Positions 54,514 to 62,380 of a stretch of 64,000 nt of DNA are shown one piece after another (the first letter of the stretch is position 1; every line of letters starts with the position of its first letter). The notes beneath the pieces are model-generated. The model worked only from the letters and a program-made list of their open reading frames with translations, searched no databases and had not been told where the DNA came from. The stretch spans positions 1 to 64,000 of the forward strand of contig DASYUH010000006.1 of the NCBI GenBank assembly GCA_036001465.1, read 5' to 3'. The stretch is from Candidatus Polarisedimenticolia bacterium. Its GTDB lineage: Bacteria; Acidobacteriota; Polarisedimenticolia; Gp22-AA2. The position numbers and the translations under genes were made by a program.

Positions 54514-56040
54514 TCAGGCGAACACCGGCGCGGCGAAGGTCTTGAGGACCTCGGCCGAGGCGGCCTGGACGTCGGCGTGCAGCGAGTGGCCGGCGGCATC
54601 CATGGTGACGATCGCCGGGAAATCCTTGACGCGCACGTGCCACATCGCCTCGGGGAGACCGAACTCGAGCAGGTCGACCCCCTCCACCGCCTCGATGCAG
54701 CGGGCGTAGTACTGCGCCGCGCCGCCGATCGCGTTGAGATAGACGGCGCCGTGCTCCTTCAGCGCCGCGAGGGTCTTCGCGCCCATGCCCCCCTTCCCCA
54801 TCACCGCGCGCAGACCGTAGCGGCCGATGACGTCGGCCTCGTACGGCTCTTCGCGGCTGCTGGTGGTGGGACCGGCGGCGGTCATGCGCCAGCCGTCCCC
54901 TTCCTTGAGGACGACCGGGCCGCAGTGGTAGAGGATCTGGCCGCGCAAATCCACAGGAGGCGCGTGGCGCATCAGGTGATGGTGCACGGCGTCCCGCCCG
55001 GTGTGGAGCACGCCGCTGATCAGGACCACGTCCCCGACCTTGAGCCGGCGCACGTCGGCCTCGGCGAGGGGCGGGCGCAGCGGAATCTCCTTTCCGCCTA
55101 GCGGAAAGCCCTCGCGGCTCGTCATGGGCTCGACCGGAGCCTCGTCCCTATAGAGCCAGCGCTTGATGGCCCCGCTCCGGGCGTCGAGAACGACGCCCAG
55201 CCGCCGGAAGGCCCAGCAGTCGTAGGCGACGGTGACGAAGAACGACGCCGGCAGGCGATTGATCGCGCCGATCTTGCAGCCGATCAGCGTCACACCCCCC
55301 CCGAAGCCCATGGTGCCGATGCCGAGGGCGTTCGAGGTCCTCAGGACGTAGTCCTCCAGCTCCCGCAGCCTGGGGTCGGGATTGGTGTCGTCCAGCGTCC
55401 GGAAGAGCTGCATCTTGGCGTGCTCGTAGCCGGAGGTCCGGTCGCCGCCGATGCAGACGCCCAGGGCACCGACGCTGCAGCCGTGCCCCTGCGCCTGCCA
55501 GACGGCGTGCAGGAGGCATTTGCGCACGCCGTCGAGGTCGCGATCGGCCCGGCCGAGATTCGGGAGCTCCGTCGGCACCGAGTACTGGATGTTCTTGTTC
55601 TCGCACCCGCCCCCCTTGAGGAGAAGCCGCACCTCGATCTCGCCGGATTCCGGCCACTGGCTGAAATGGACGGTCGGCGTCCCCGGGCCGAGATTGTCGC
55701 CGCTGTTCTTGCCGGTGAGCGAGTCGACCGAGTTCGGGCGGAGCTTGCCGCGCCTCGTCGCCTCGGCGATCGCCTGCCTGATCGCGTCCTGGACGCGCAT
55801 CTGGTCGGTCCCGACCGGGGTCTTGACGAGGAACGTGGGCCAGCCGGTGTCCTGGCAGATCGGCCCCTCGCAGCCGGCCGCCATGTCGATGTTGCTGGCG
55901 ATCACCTGGAGGGCCTGGGACGATCGGGTCCCGGGGTCTTCCGTCTGGAGCGCCCGGGCCATCGCCCGGCGCACGTCCGGCGGCAGGTTGGTGGAAGTCT
56001 CGACCACCAGGGCGAGCAGGCTCTCCTGCAGCCTTTCCAT
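54514..56040 (-). CDS. class I fumarate hydratase (iron-sulfur type)
   Basis: A 508-residue fused alpha-beta class I fumarase (FumA/FumB type). Cluster Cys segments lie in AAGCEGPICQDTGWPTFLVK, GCSVGALGVCIGGDR and GTMGFGGGVTLIGCKIG. The beta-part has SGVLHTGRDAVHHHL, AAGPTTSSREEPYEADVI and GRYGLRAVMGKGGMG. It hydrates fumarate to malate and uses an oxygen-sensitive cluster. The ATG at 56040 is preceded by TACAAT ending 7 nt upstream, so the mRNA is probably leaderless. L-tartrate dehydratase is a less likely alternative given the fused length. Confidence 0.93.
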   Translation of the reverse strand: MERLQESLLALVVETSTNLPPDVRRAMARALQTEDPGTRSSQALQVIASNIDMAAGCEGPICQDTGWPTFLVKTPVGTDQMRVQDAIRQAIAEATRRGKLRPNSVDSLTGKNSGDNLGPGTPTVHFSQWPESGEIEVRLLLKGGGCENKNIQYSVPTELPNLGRADRDLDGVRKCLLHAVWQAQGHGCSVGALGVCIGGDRTSGYEHAKMQLFRTLDDTNPDPRLRELEDYVLRTSNALGIGTMGFGGGVTLIGCKIGAINRLPASFFVTVAYDCWAFRRLGVVLDARSGAIKRWLYRDEAPVEPMTSREGFPLGGKEIPLRPPLAEADVRRLKVGDVVLISGVLHTGRDAVHHHLMRHAPPVDLRGQILYHCGPVVLKEGDGWRMTAAGPTTSSREEPYEADVIGRYGLRAVMGKGGMGAKTLAALKEHGAVYLNAIGGAAQYYARCIEAVEGVDLLEFGLPEAMWHVRVKDFPAIVTMDAAGHSLHADVQAASAEVLKTFAAPVFA

Positions 56041-56047
56041 GGGCGCG

Positions 56048-56053
56048 ATTGTA
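56048..56053 (-). promoter_or_regulatory. -10 box of the fumarase promoter
   Basis: On the minus strand TACAAT (56053-56048) ends 7 nt before the ATG at 56040, with no ribosome site between. This is another apparent leaderless start. Confidence 0.55.
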
Positions 56054-56176
56054 TTACAATCCGCCGGCCGAATACTCGGGCACGCCCCTCGGTCGCCGGC
56101 TCGAGGTGAACCCCTGAACCGAACGGACTCCGCCCGCACGACCCTTCCGTCCGACACGCCCCTGGCGCGCGCCGGC

Positions 56177-57529
56177 ATGCTGATCGCCGACGCCTGTGAG
56201 CGATATTTCCCGGATGCCTTCGTGTTCGCGCTGGCCGCGGTCGGCTTCGTGCTTCTCGCCGGATGGGCCCTCGGAGAGACGCCGCAGCGGCTGGTCCAGG
56301 AGTTCGGCGGCGGATTCTGGACCCTGGTCCCGTTCACCATGCAGATGGCGCTGGTCATCATCGGCGGCTTCGTCGTGGCCTCGTCACCGCCGCTGGAGCG
56401 CCTGATCCGCCGCCTGGCCCTCCTGCCGAAAACGCCGCGGGGGGCCGTGGCCTTCGTGGCCTTCTTCGCCATGGCATCGTCGCTCCTGTCCTGGGGCCTG
56501 TCGCTGATCTTCACCGGCCTCCTGGTGCGCGAGCTGACGCGCCGGATCGAGGGAATCGATTACCGCGCCATCGGGGCGGCGGCCTACCTGGGCCTCGGGA
56601 GCGTTTGGGCCCTCGGGCTCTCGTCGTCGGCCGCGCTGCTGCAGGCGACGAAGTCCACGATCCCGGCCGCGCTCCTGCCGGTGACCGGGGTCATCCCCCT
56701 GTCCGAGACGGTCTTCCTGTGGCAGAGCCTGGTCGTCGCCGCCGTCCTGATCGCCGTGTCCGTGGCGATCGCCTACCTCTCCTGCCCCGTCGCGGCCCGC
56801 GCCAGGACCGCCGCGGCGATGGGAGTGCGCTTCGATCCGATCCCGATCGAGGTCCCGGCCCCTCGCACGCCGGCCGAGCGGATGGAGCGCAGCCCGGTCT
56901 GGGGTGTGGCCATCGCCCTGGTGATGCTGGCTTTCCTCCTCCTGCAGCTGCGGGACAAAGGGTTCGTCGCGGCGCTCGATCTGAACAACTTCAACTTCGC
57001 CTTCCTGGCGCTCGGCCTCCTCCTGCACCGTCGGCCGGCGTCGTTCCTCTCCGCCGTGGCGCGCGCCGTGCCGGCGACCGCCGGTGTCCTGATCCAGTTT
57101 CCGTTCTACGGCGGCATTTTCGGAATCATCTCGAAGACGGCGATCCAGCCGGCGATGGCCGATCTGTTCGTCCGTCTCACGTCCCAGGGCACGTTCCCGC
57201 TCGTCGTCGGAGCCTATTCCGCCGTGCTGGGGATCTTCGTGCCGTCGGGAGGGGGGAAGTGGATCCTCGAGGCGCCGTACGTCATGGCGGCGGCGAACAC
57301 CTGGCAGGTGCACCTGGGCTGGACCGTGCAGATCTACAACGCCGCGGAGGCCCTGCCGAACCTGATCAACCCCTTCTGGATGCTGCCGCTCATGGGGATC
57401 CTGAACGTGCGGGCCCGCGACCTGGCGGGGTTCTCCATCCTGCAGCTTCTCTTCCACGTCCCGATCGTCTTCTTCCTCTGCTGGATGTTCGCGCGGACGC
57501 TCCCCTACGTCCCTCCGGTCCTGCCCTGA
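56177..57529 (+). CDS. AtoE-like short-chain fatty acid transporter
   Basis: A multi-pass membrane protein (450 residues from the ATG) of the short-chain fatty acid uptake family. YFPDAFVFALAAVGF near the start matches the PDxxxFA motif of AtoE, and FVPSGGGKWILEAPYV is the conserved late motif. About 12 hydrophobic helices are visible. The ATG at 56177 gives an N-terminus of typical length. A CTG at 56114 in the same frame has GAGG 7 nt upstream and would add 21 residues (NRTDSARTTLPSD...), so it may be the real start. Confidence 0.9.
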   Translation: MLIADACERYFPDAFVFALAAVGFVLLAGWALGETPQRLVQEFGGGFWTLVPFTMQMALVIIGGFVVASSPPLERLIRRLALLPKTPRGAVAFVAFFAMASSLLSWGLSLIFTGLLVRELTRRIEGIDYRAIGAAAYLGLGSVWALGLSSSAALLQATKSTIPAALLPVTGVIPLSETVFLWQSLVVAAVLIAVSVAIAYLSCPVAARARTAAAMGVRFDPIPIEVPAPRTPAERMERSPVWGVAIALVMLAFLLLQLRDKGFVAALDLNNFNFAFLALGLLLHRRPASFLSAVARAVPATAGVLIQFPFYGGIFGIISKTAIQPAMADLFVRLTSQGTFPLVVGAYSAVLGIFVPSGGGKWILEAPYVMAAANTWQVHLGWTVQIYNAAEALPNLINPFWMLPLMGILNVRARDLAGFSILQLLFHVPIVFFLCWMFARTLPYVPPVLP

Positions 57530-57576
57530 AGGAGCCGCGCGCCTGGGAACCTGCTGGGGGACCGGGCCGGGCCGCG

Positions 57577-57606
57577 TTGCTGCGGCCGACCCCCAGCCTG
57601 TAGACT
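57577..57606 (+). promoter_or_regulatory. promoter of the ABC-F gene, leaderless type
   Basis: TTGCTG (57577-57582) and TAGACT (57601-57606) are 18 bp apart. The -10 ends 6 nt before the ATG at 57613. Confidence 0.55.
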
Positions 57607-57612
57607 GGGCGC

Positions 57613-59652
57613 ATGATTCGGCTGGAAGGTGTTCAGCGGAGCTACGGAGTCCACGAGGTCCTGAAGGGGGTGGACTGGGCGATTCCGCCGCGCGCGCGGG
57701 TCGGCCTCGTCGGCCCGAACGGTGCGGGCAAGACGACGATCCTGAGGCTCGTCGCCGGCGTCGAGGAGCCGGATCGCGGCTCGATCAGCATCCTGCGCGG
57801 CACCTCGCTCGGGTACCTCCCCCAGGAAGGGGCGCGGCTGGCCGAAGGAACCGTGCTCGAGGCCCTTCTGCATCCGTTCTCCGCCATCCTCGAGATGGAG
57901 AAGGAGATGGAACGGCTGCACCACGAGATGGCCACGGCCAGCGGCGAGCGCATGGAGGCCCTCACCCGCAGGGCCGGCGAGGTGCAGCACCGCTTCGAGG
58001 CGGCGGGCGGGTTCGACCTGGAGGCGAGGGCGAAGGTGATCCTGGGAGGCCTCGGGTTCGGCTCGAGTGACCATGCCCGGCCGCTGCGCGAGTTCTCCGG
58101 TGGGTACCGCATGCGCGCCGCGCTCGGCGCCCTCCTCCTGCGCCGCCCCGACTACCTGCTGCTCGACGAGCCGACGAACCACCTCGACCTCGAGGCGGTC
58201 GCCTGGCTGGAGGGGTTCCTGTCGGACATCCCCTCCGCCCTGGTGGTTGTGTCGCACGACCGGACGTTCCTGAACCGGCTGGCGACGTCGATCGCCGAGA
58301 TCCGGGGCGGCAGGGTCACGGTCTGGCCGGGCAACTACGACCGCTATCGCGAGGACAAGGAGAAGGCCCGCGAGCTGGCGGCCAAGAAGGCGGCGAGCGA
58401 GGCGCACCGGGTGGAGGAGGTGGAGCGCTTCATCGAGCGGTTCCGCTACAAGGCGACCAAGGCGCGCCAGGTGCAGAGCCGCATCAAGATGCTGGAGAAG
58501 ATGGAGCGCACGGAGGTGATGGCCGAGGACCAGACGTGGCGTTTCTCCTTCCCGCCCGTGACGCGCTCGGGGCAGCGGGTCGCGCTCCTGTCCGGCGTGC
58601 GCAAGGGCTTCGGCGAGCGGCCGGTTCTCAAGGGGCTCGACCTCGAGATCTGGCGCGGCGATCGCATCGCCCTGGTCGGGCCGAACGGCTGCGGCAAGAG
58701 CACCCTGCTCCAGGTGGTCGCGGGCAGGCTGCCGTCCGAGGACGGCAGGGTGGAGATCGGCGAGAAGGTCGTGCTGCACTATTTCGCGCAGCACGTTCTC
58801 GAGACCCTGACGCGCGGCCGGACCGTGCTCGAGGAGATGCAGGCCTGGGCGCCGTCCAAGGCCCCGGGGCAGCTCCGATCGCTGCTCGGCATTTTCCAGT
58901 TCTCCGGCGACGAGGTGTTCAAGAAGGTCGAGGTCCTGAGCGGCGGCGAGAAGAACCGCCTGGCCCTGGCGCGCCTGACGCTCGATCCCGGAAATTTCCT
59001 GCTCCTCGACGAGCCGACCAACCACCTCGACCTGCCGACGCGCGAAGCGCTGGAGGACGCCCTGGCCGGATTCGGCGGCACCCTGCTGTTCGTCTCCCAC
59101 GACCGCTACTTCATCAACCGTGTGGCGACGCGCGTCGCGGCGTTCGACGACGGGCGGGTGCGGCTGTACGACGGCGGGTACGACGATTACCTGGCGGCCC
59201 TCCGGGCCACGGACCCCGCACGATCCGCGCGCGCGGCCACCGCATCCACGCCCCCGTCGCGTCCTGCTCCCGGCGCCCGCCCCGTGCCTCGCCGGCCGCC
59301 CGGGCTCCCGCCTCGGACGCGCGCGGCCACCGGCAACGCCCCCCCGCCCCGGACGGGGGGAGCTCGCGAGCAGAGGCGAACCGACGCCGAGGCACGCAAC
59401 CTCAGGAATCGCGAGCTGCGGTCGTTCCGCGAGCGGATTGCCGGCCTCGAGGCCGAGATTCTTCCCCACGAGACCCGTCTCAAGGAGATCGAGGCCGCCA
59501 TGTCGTCGCCCGACGTGTACAAGGAGCCGGGACTGGCGCGCAAGCTGGGGGAGGAGAAGAAGGCGCTGGAGATCGAGCTTGCCCACCTGTACGACGACTG
59601 GGACGAAGCCACCACGGAACTGCAGGCTGCAGAGTCACGCCTAGCCCGCTAG
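57613..59652 (+). CDS. ABC-F family ATPase (Uup/EttA-like ribosome-associated)
   Basis: A 679-residue soluble protein with two ABC domains. Walker A motifs are GPNGAGKT (~36) and GPNGCGKS (~356), signatures FSGGYRMR and LSGGEKNR, Walker B LLLDEPTNHLDL in both halves, and an interdomain linker rich in KAARQVQSR-type helices. After a Pro/Arg-rich stretch (~535-590) comes a C-terminal coiled coil (~595-675, RERIAGLEAEILPHETRLKEIEAA), as in Uup. No membrane domain is encoded, consistent with a translation factor. Some ABC-F proteins confer antibiotic resistance, but nothing here marks that. Confidence 0.93.
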   Translation: MIRLEGVQRSYGVHEVLKGVDWAIPPRARVGLVGPNGAGKTTILRLVAGVEEPDRGSISILRGTSLGYLPQEGARLAEGTVLEALLHPFSAILEMEKEMERLHHEMATASGERMEALTRRAGEVQHRFEAAGGFDLEARAKVILGGLGFGSSDHARPLREFSGGYRMRAALGALLLRRPDYLLLDEPTNHLDLEAVAWLEGFLSDIPSALVVVSHDRTFLNRLATSIAEIRGGRVTVWPGNYDRYREDKEKARELAAKKAASEAHRVEEVERFIERFRYKATKARQVQSRIKMLEKMERTEVMAEDQTWRFSFPPVTRSGQRVALLSGVRKGFGERPVLKGLDLEIWRGDRIALVGPNGCGKSTLLQVVAGRLPSEDGRVEIGEKVVLHYFAQHVLETLTRGRTVLEEMQAWAPSKAPGQLRSLLGIFQFSGDEVFKKVEVLSGGEKNRLALARLTLDPGNFLLLDEPTNHLDLPTREALEDALAGFGGTLLFVSHDRYFINRVATRVAAFDDGRVRLYDGGYDDYLAALRATDPARSARAATASTPPSRPAPGARPVPRRPPGLPPRTRAATGNAPPPRTGGAREQRRTDAEARNLRNRELRSFRERIAGLEAEILPHETRLKEIEAAMSSPDVYKEPGLARKLGEEKKALEIELAHLYDDWDEATTELQAAESRLAR

Positions 59653-59925
59653 GAGCCCGGAGCCTGTCCCCCACGGATGTCACATTTCGCGTTCGGAACG
59701 ACAGTTTTGTCAGCGCATGTTACATGGACATGCCGCCAACGCAATGTCTCCATTGCGCCTATCTTGAGACCAAAATTAAACCATTTGGATTGAATAACTT
59801 GCAAATTCAATTACATCCGACGGCTACGAACCCTTGTGGCAGACATCTTGCTAAACCCCAATCTGTACGGGGGATGGAGTGGTGCGCTCTCACGGGGGGG
59901 CTTGTTGGCGACACGCGGGAGGGGC
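59653..59925 (+). other. AT-rich upstream region of the cohesin/dockerin operon
   Basis: Between the ABC-F stop and the operon, 59690-59835 is strikingly AT-rich (for example TTTGGATTGAATAACTTGCAA) in an otherwise GC-rich window. It holds no convincing gene. It begins with the GGAGCCTGTCC motif seen at other gene ends. It could hold promoters or a regulatory leader, or be acquired DNA. Confidence 0.5.
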
Positions 59926-60723
59926 GTGATCGGTGGGAAGCTGGCGGCCATGTTGTCCTGGCTGTTCGTCGCCGTATGGGCCACCCTACCCGCTTCGGCA
60001 GCATCACTAGTCCGGCTTGCCTGGGATGCCAACAGTGAATCGGACCTCGCCGGATACCGGCTTCACTACGGAACCTCGCCCGGCGTCTACAATCAGACAC
60101 AGGAAGCAGGCACGGCCACCAGCCTGGAACTCTGGAGCCTCGATCCCAGCACGACCTATTACTTCGTGGTTCACGCCTTCGACCGTGCGGGCAACGAGAG
60201 CCCGGCGTCCAATGCGGTCAGCGCTCGACCCGTGGTGGTGGTCGGTCCCGCGCCGATCGTGTCCTCGGCCGTGGAGGTCGCGACCCATTCACACTACATT
60301 CTCCAATCCGGAAGGCATACGGTGCGAGTGTCCGGCTCCAATTTCCAGGATGGAGCCCTGATGAATCTCGGTCCCGGGATCGTGCCTGGAGCCACATCCC
60401 TCGCCGATCCGACCGAGCTCACGGCCACGATCGATGTCGCGTCGACTGCGACCCTGGGGCCGCGGACTCTTGTCGTCACCAATCCCGACAGCGTCTCCGG
60501 AAGCAGGCTCGATGCGCTCGCGGTGGTCAAGACGGCCGACATCGTTCGTGACTGCCTGATCGATGGTTCGGATCTCAACATCCTGGCGCGGGCCTGGAAC
60601 ACCCGCAGCGGTGAAGTCGGCTATGTCGCCGAGTCCGACCTGGACGGGGACGATTATGTCGGCCCGGTCGACCTGACCATTTTCGGCGAGTACTTTGGTC
60701 AGAGGCTCACGGTGTGTCCGTGA
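59926..60723 (+). CDS. secreted fibronectin-III / IPT protein with dockerin-like C-terminus
   Basis: About 265 residues. A signal segment (LAAMLSWLFVAVWATLPASA) is followed by an FN3 domain (LAWDANSESDLAGYRLHYG ... TTYYFVVHAFDRAGNESPAS), an IPT/TIG-like domain (RVSGSNFQDGA ... TLVVTNPD) and a C-terminal pair of dockerin-like segments: DCLIDGSDLNILARAWN and SDLDGDDYVGPVDLTIFGEYFG. The second fits the calcium loop-helix well; the first is degenerate. GTG 59926 has GGGAGG just upstream; the same frame runs to an ATG at 59836 through weak sequence. It overlaps the next gene by 10 bp. Confidence 0.8.
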   Translation: MIGGKLAAMLSWLFVAVWATLPASAASLVRLAWDANSESDLAGYRLHYGTSPGVYNQTQEAGTATSLELWSLDPSTTYYFVVHAFDRAGNESPASNAVSARPVVVVGPAPIVSSAVEVATHSHYILQSGRHTVRVSGSNFQDGALMNLGPGIVPGATSLADPTELTATIDVASTATLGPRTLVVTNPDSVSGSRLDALAVVKTADIVRDCLIDGSDLNILARAWNTRSGEVGYVAESDLDGDDYVGPVDLTIFGEYFGQRLTVCP

Positions 60724-61316
60724 CGGCCCGGCGCCGGGGGCGCGCATGGAGGGCGGCGGCCGTCCTGTGCCTGGTTCCGTGTGTCGCGTTCGTCGGCTGC
60801 AGCGGGGGGGAGGGGGACCCCCCGGTCGCGTGCCTGCCGATCAGCTTCACGCCCGCGATCGGCACGATCGCGAGCGGAAGTGTCTTCCTCGGGGAGCTGA
60901 CCTCCACCTGCACCTCGGTCGACGTCGTGGTGATGGTCAACGATCTCTCGGGCATCTTCACCGTGGGGTTCGATCTCGCCTTCCCGGCTTCCGTCCTGAG
61001 TTATGACAGTTACACCGCGGGACCGCTGCTCCTCAAAGGCTCGCCAACCCAGAACCCCTTCTTCGTCGTGATCGATCCCAGTCCCGGGGTCGTTCAGGTT
61101 TCGGCGACCCGCCTCAGCCCGGACCCGAGCGTGGCCGCGGTCGGGAGCGAGATGCTGATGACCCTGAGGTTCAGCAAGGTCTCCAGCGGGACGGGGGCCA
61201 TCGATTTCGACGACGGCTCGGGAAGCCTGGTCGACGAAGTGGTGCTCGACGAAAACGGCGCGACCCGCCCCGCCTCGTTCCAGCCGGATCACGGCGGAAT
61301 CGTCCTGGTGCCCTGA
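60714..61316 (+). CDS. cohesin-domain lipoprotein
   Basis: A 200-residue protein. An Arg-rich N-region and hydrophobic core (AAVLCLVPCVAFVGC) end in the lipobox FVGC. The mature part has a cohesin-like fold (VDVVVMVNDLSGIFTVGFDLAFPASVLSYDS ... LMTLRFSKVSSGTGAIDF). The GTG start overlaps the preceding gene. Cohesins bind dockerins, and a dockerin-like tail is encoded directly upstream, so the two products may interact at the cell surface. No scaffoldin or carbohydrate-active domain is nearby. Confidence 0.82.
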   Translation: MSVTARRRGRAWRAAAVLCLVPCVAFVGCSGGEGDPPVACLPISFTPAIGTIASGSVFLGELTSTCTSVDVVVMVNDLSGIFTVGFDLAFPASVLSYDSYTAGPLLLKGSPTQNPFFVVIDPSPGVVQVSATRLSPDPSVAAVGSEMLMTLRFSKVSSGTGAIDFDDGSGSLVDEVVLDENGATRPASFQPDHGGIVLVP

Positions 61317-62329
61317 TGACCTGGAGAACCTATCAGGCGTTCCTGATCGCCGCCGCCCTCATCGCCGGCTTCCTCCTGGCCCTGCCGGTCTGGGACTGGT
61401 GGCAATACGGACGCATCGTCTCGGAGTCGCCACGGGTGGACTATGCGACCCCGGTCGAATCGGAAGCTCCCCCGACGCATGCGGTCGCAACGGTGCCCAG
61501 CGCTGGCGGGGCCACGCTGGCCGCGGCCATGGTCGTCCCTCAGGTTCAGCGGACCGCGCGATCGATGGATGTCGAGCCGGCGGTTCCCCCTGCCCCCTCC
61601 CGCATCGATCGTGGAGCCGAGCCGAAGAAACCGGCCCCGGCGGCTGTGGACAGGCCCGGGCGCGGCGCGCTCCTGCGCCCGCCGGCCCCGGAGGGGAGAT
61701 CCTCCTCCCTCGAAGGGGGCGGCGCCGCCGGCACCGCTCCGCCACCTTCGAACACGAGTCCACTGGTCTGGGTTCGGAGCCTGCCGATCCAGATCCCCTT
61801 GATCGCCCCCCCCGTGGAACGGCAGCCCCCCCCGGCAGAAGCTCCCGCTCCCGAGACTGGACAGGAATCCTCCAAGCCGCCGGAGGAGCCCAACGATTCC
61901 TCCGAGTCGGGTGGGCTGCGTGTCAGCCTCGTTCCGAGCGTGCCGACGGTCGACTACGGCAAGGTCATGTCGGTCCGCGTCGTTCTGTCCGGCGGTGAGG
62001 GAATCACGAGCGTCCCGTTCCATCTGAAGTTCGACCCGGCCCTCCTTGAATTCCTGGGGGCACGGACGGGATCGGCGTTCCTCTCCAGCTCGCTGAATCC
62101 GCTGCTTCTGGCGTCCGTCAATCCGGAGCGCCCCGGAGATCTGGCCGTCGGTCTCGCTCTCGTCGGTGATTCCCGGACCCTCAACGGCTCGGGGAGCCTT
62201 GTGGTGCTCGATTTTCGCGCCATCGGCCGCGGACGGACCGAACTGACCTTCGAGAACTCGAGCGTGCGCGGAGTCACCAGCGAGCCTCTGCCCGCGGAAT
62301 TCGCCAACACCATCATCCAGGTCGACTGA
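61316..62329 (+). CDS. membrane-anchored cohesin-domain protein
   Basis: A 337-residue protein. An N-terminal membrane helix (YQAFLIAAALIAGFLLALPVW) is followed by a ~150-residue Pro/Ala-rich spacer and a C-terminal cohesin-like domain (RVSLVPSVPTVDYGKVMSVRVVLSGGEGITSVPFHLKFDPALLEF ... GSGSLVVLDFRAIGRGRTELTF). The start overlaps the preceding stop by one base (TGATG). The spacer would hold the domain away from the membrane. Third gene of the operon. Confidence 0.82.
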   Translation: MTWRTYQAFLIAAALIAGFLLALPVWDWWQYGRIVSESPRVDYATPVESEAPPTHAVATVPSAGGATLAAAMVVPQVQRTARSMDVEPAVPPAPSRIDRGAEPKKPAPAAVDRPGRGALLRPPAPEGRSSSLEGGGAAGTAPPPSNTSPLVWVRSLPIQIPLIAPPVERQPPPAEAPAPETGQESSKPPEEPNDSSESGGLRVSLVPSVPTVDYGKVMSVRVVLSGGEGITSVPFHLKFDPALLEFLGARTGSAFLSSSLNPLLLASVNPERPGDLAVGLALVGDSRTLNGSGSLVVLDFRAIGRGRTELTFENSSVRGVTSEPLPAEFANTIIQVD

Positions 62330-62380
62330 CCCCCGGGCCAGGAGCCTGTCCGGGTATCGGGCCGGGCCAGGAGCTCACAC

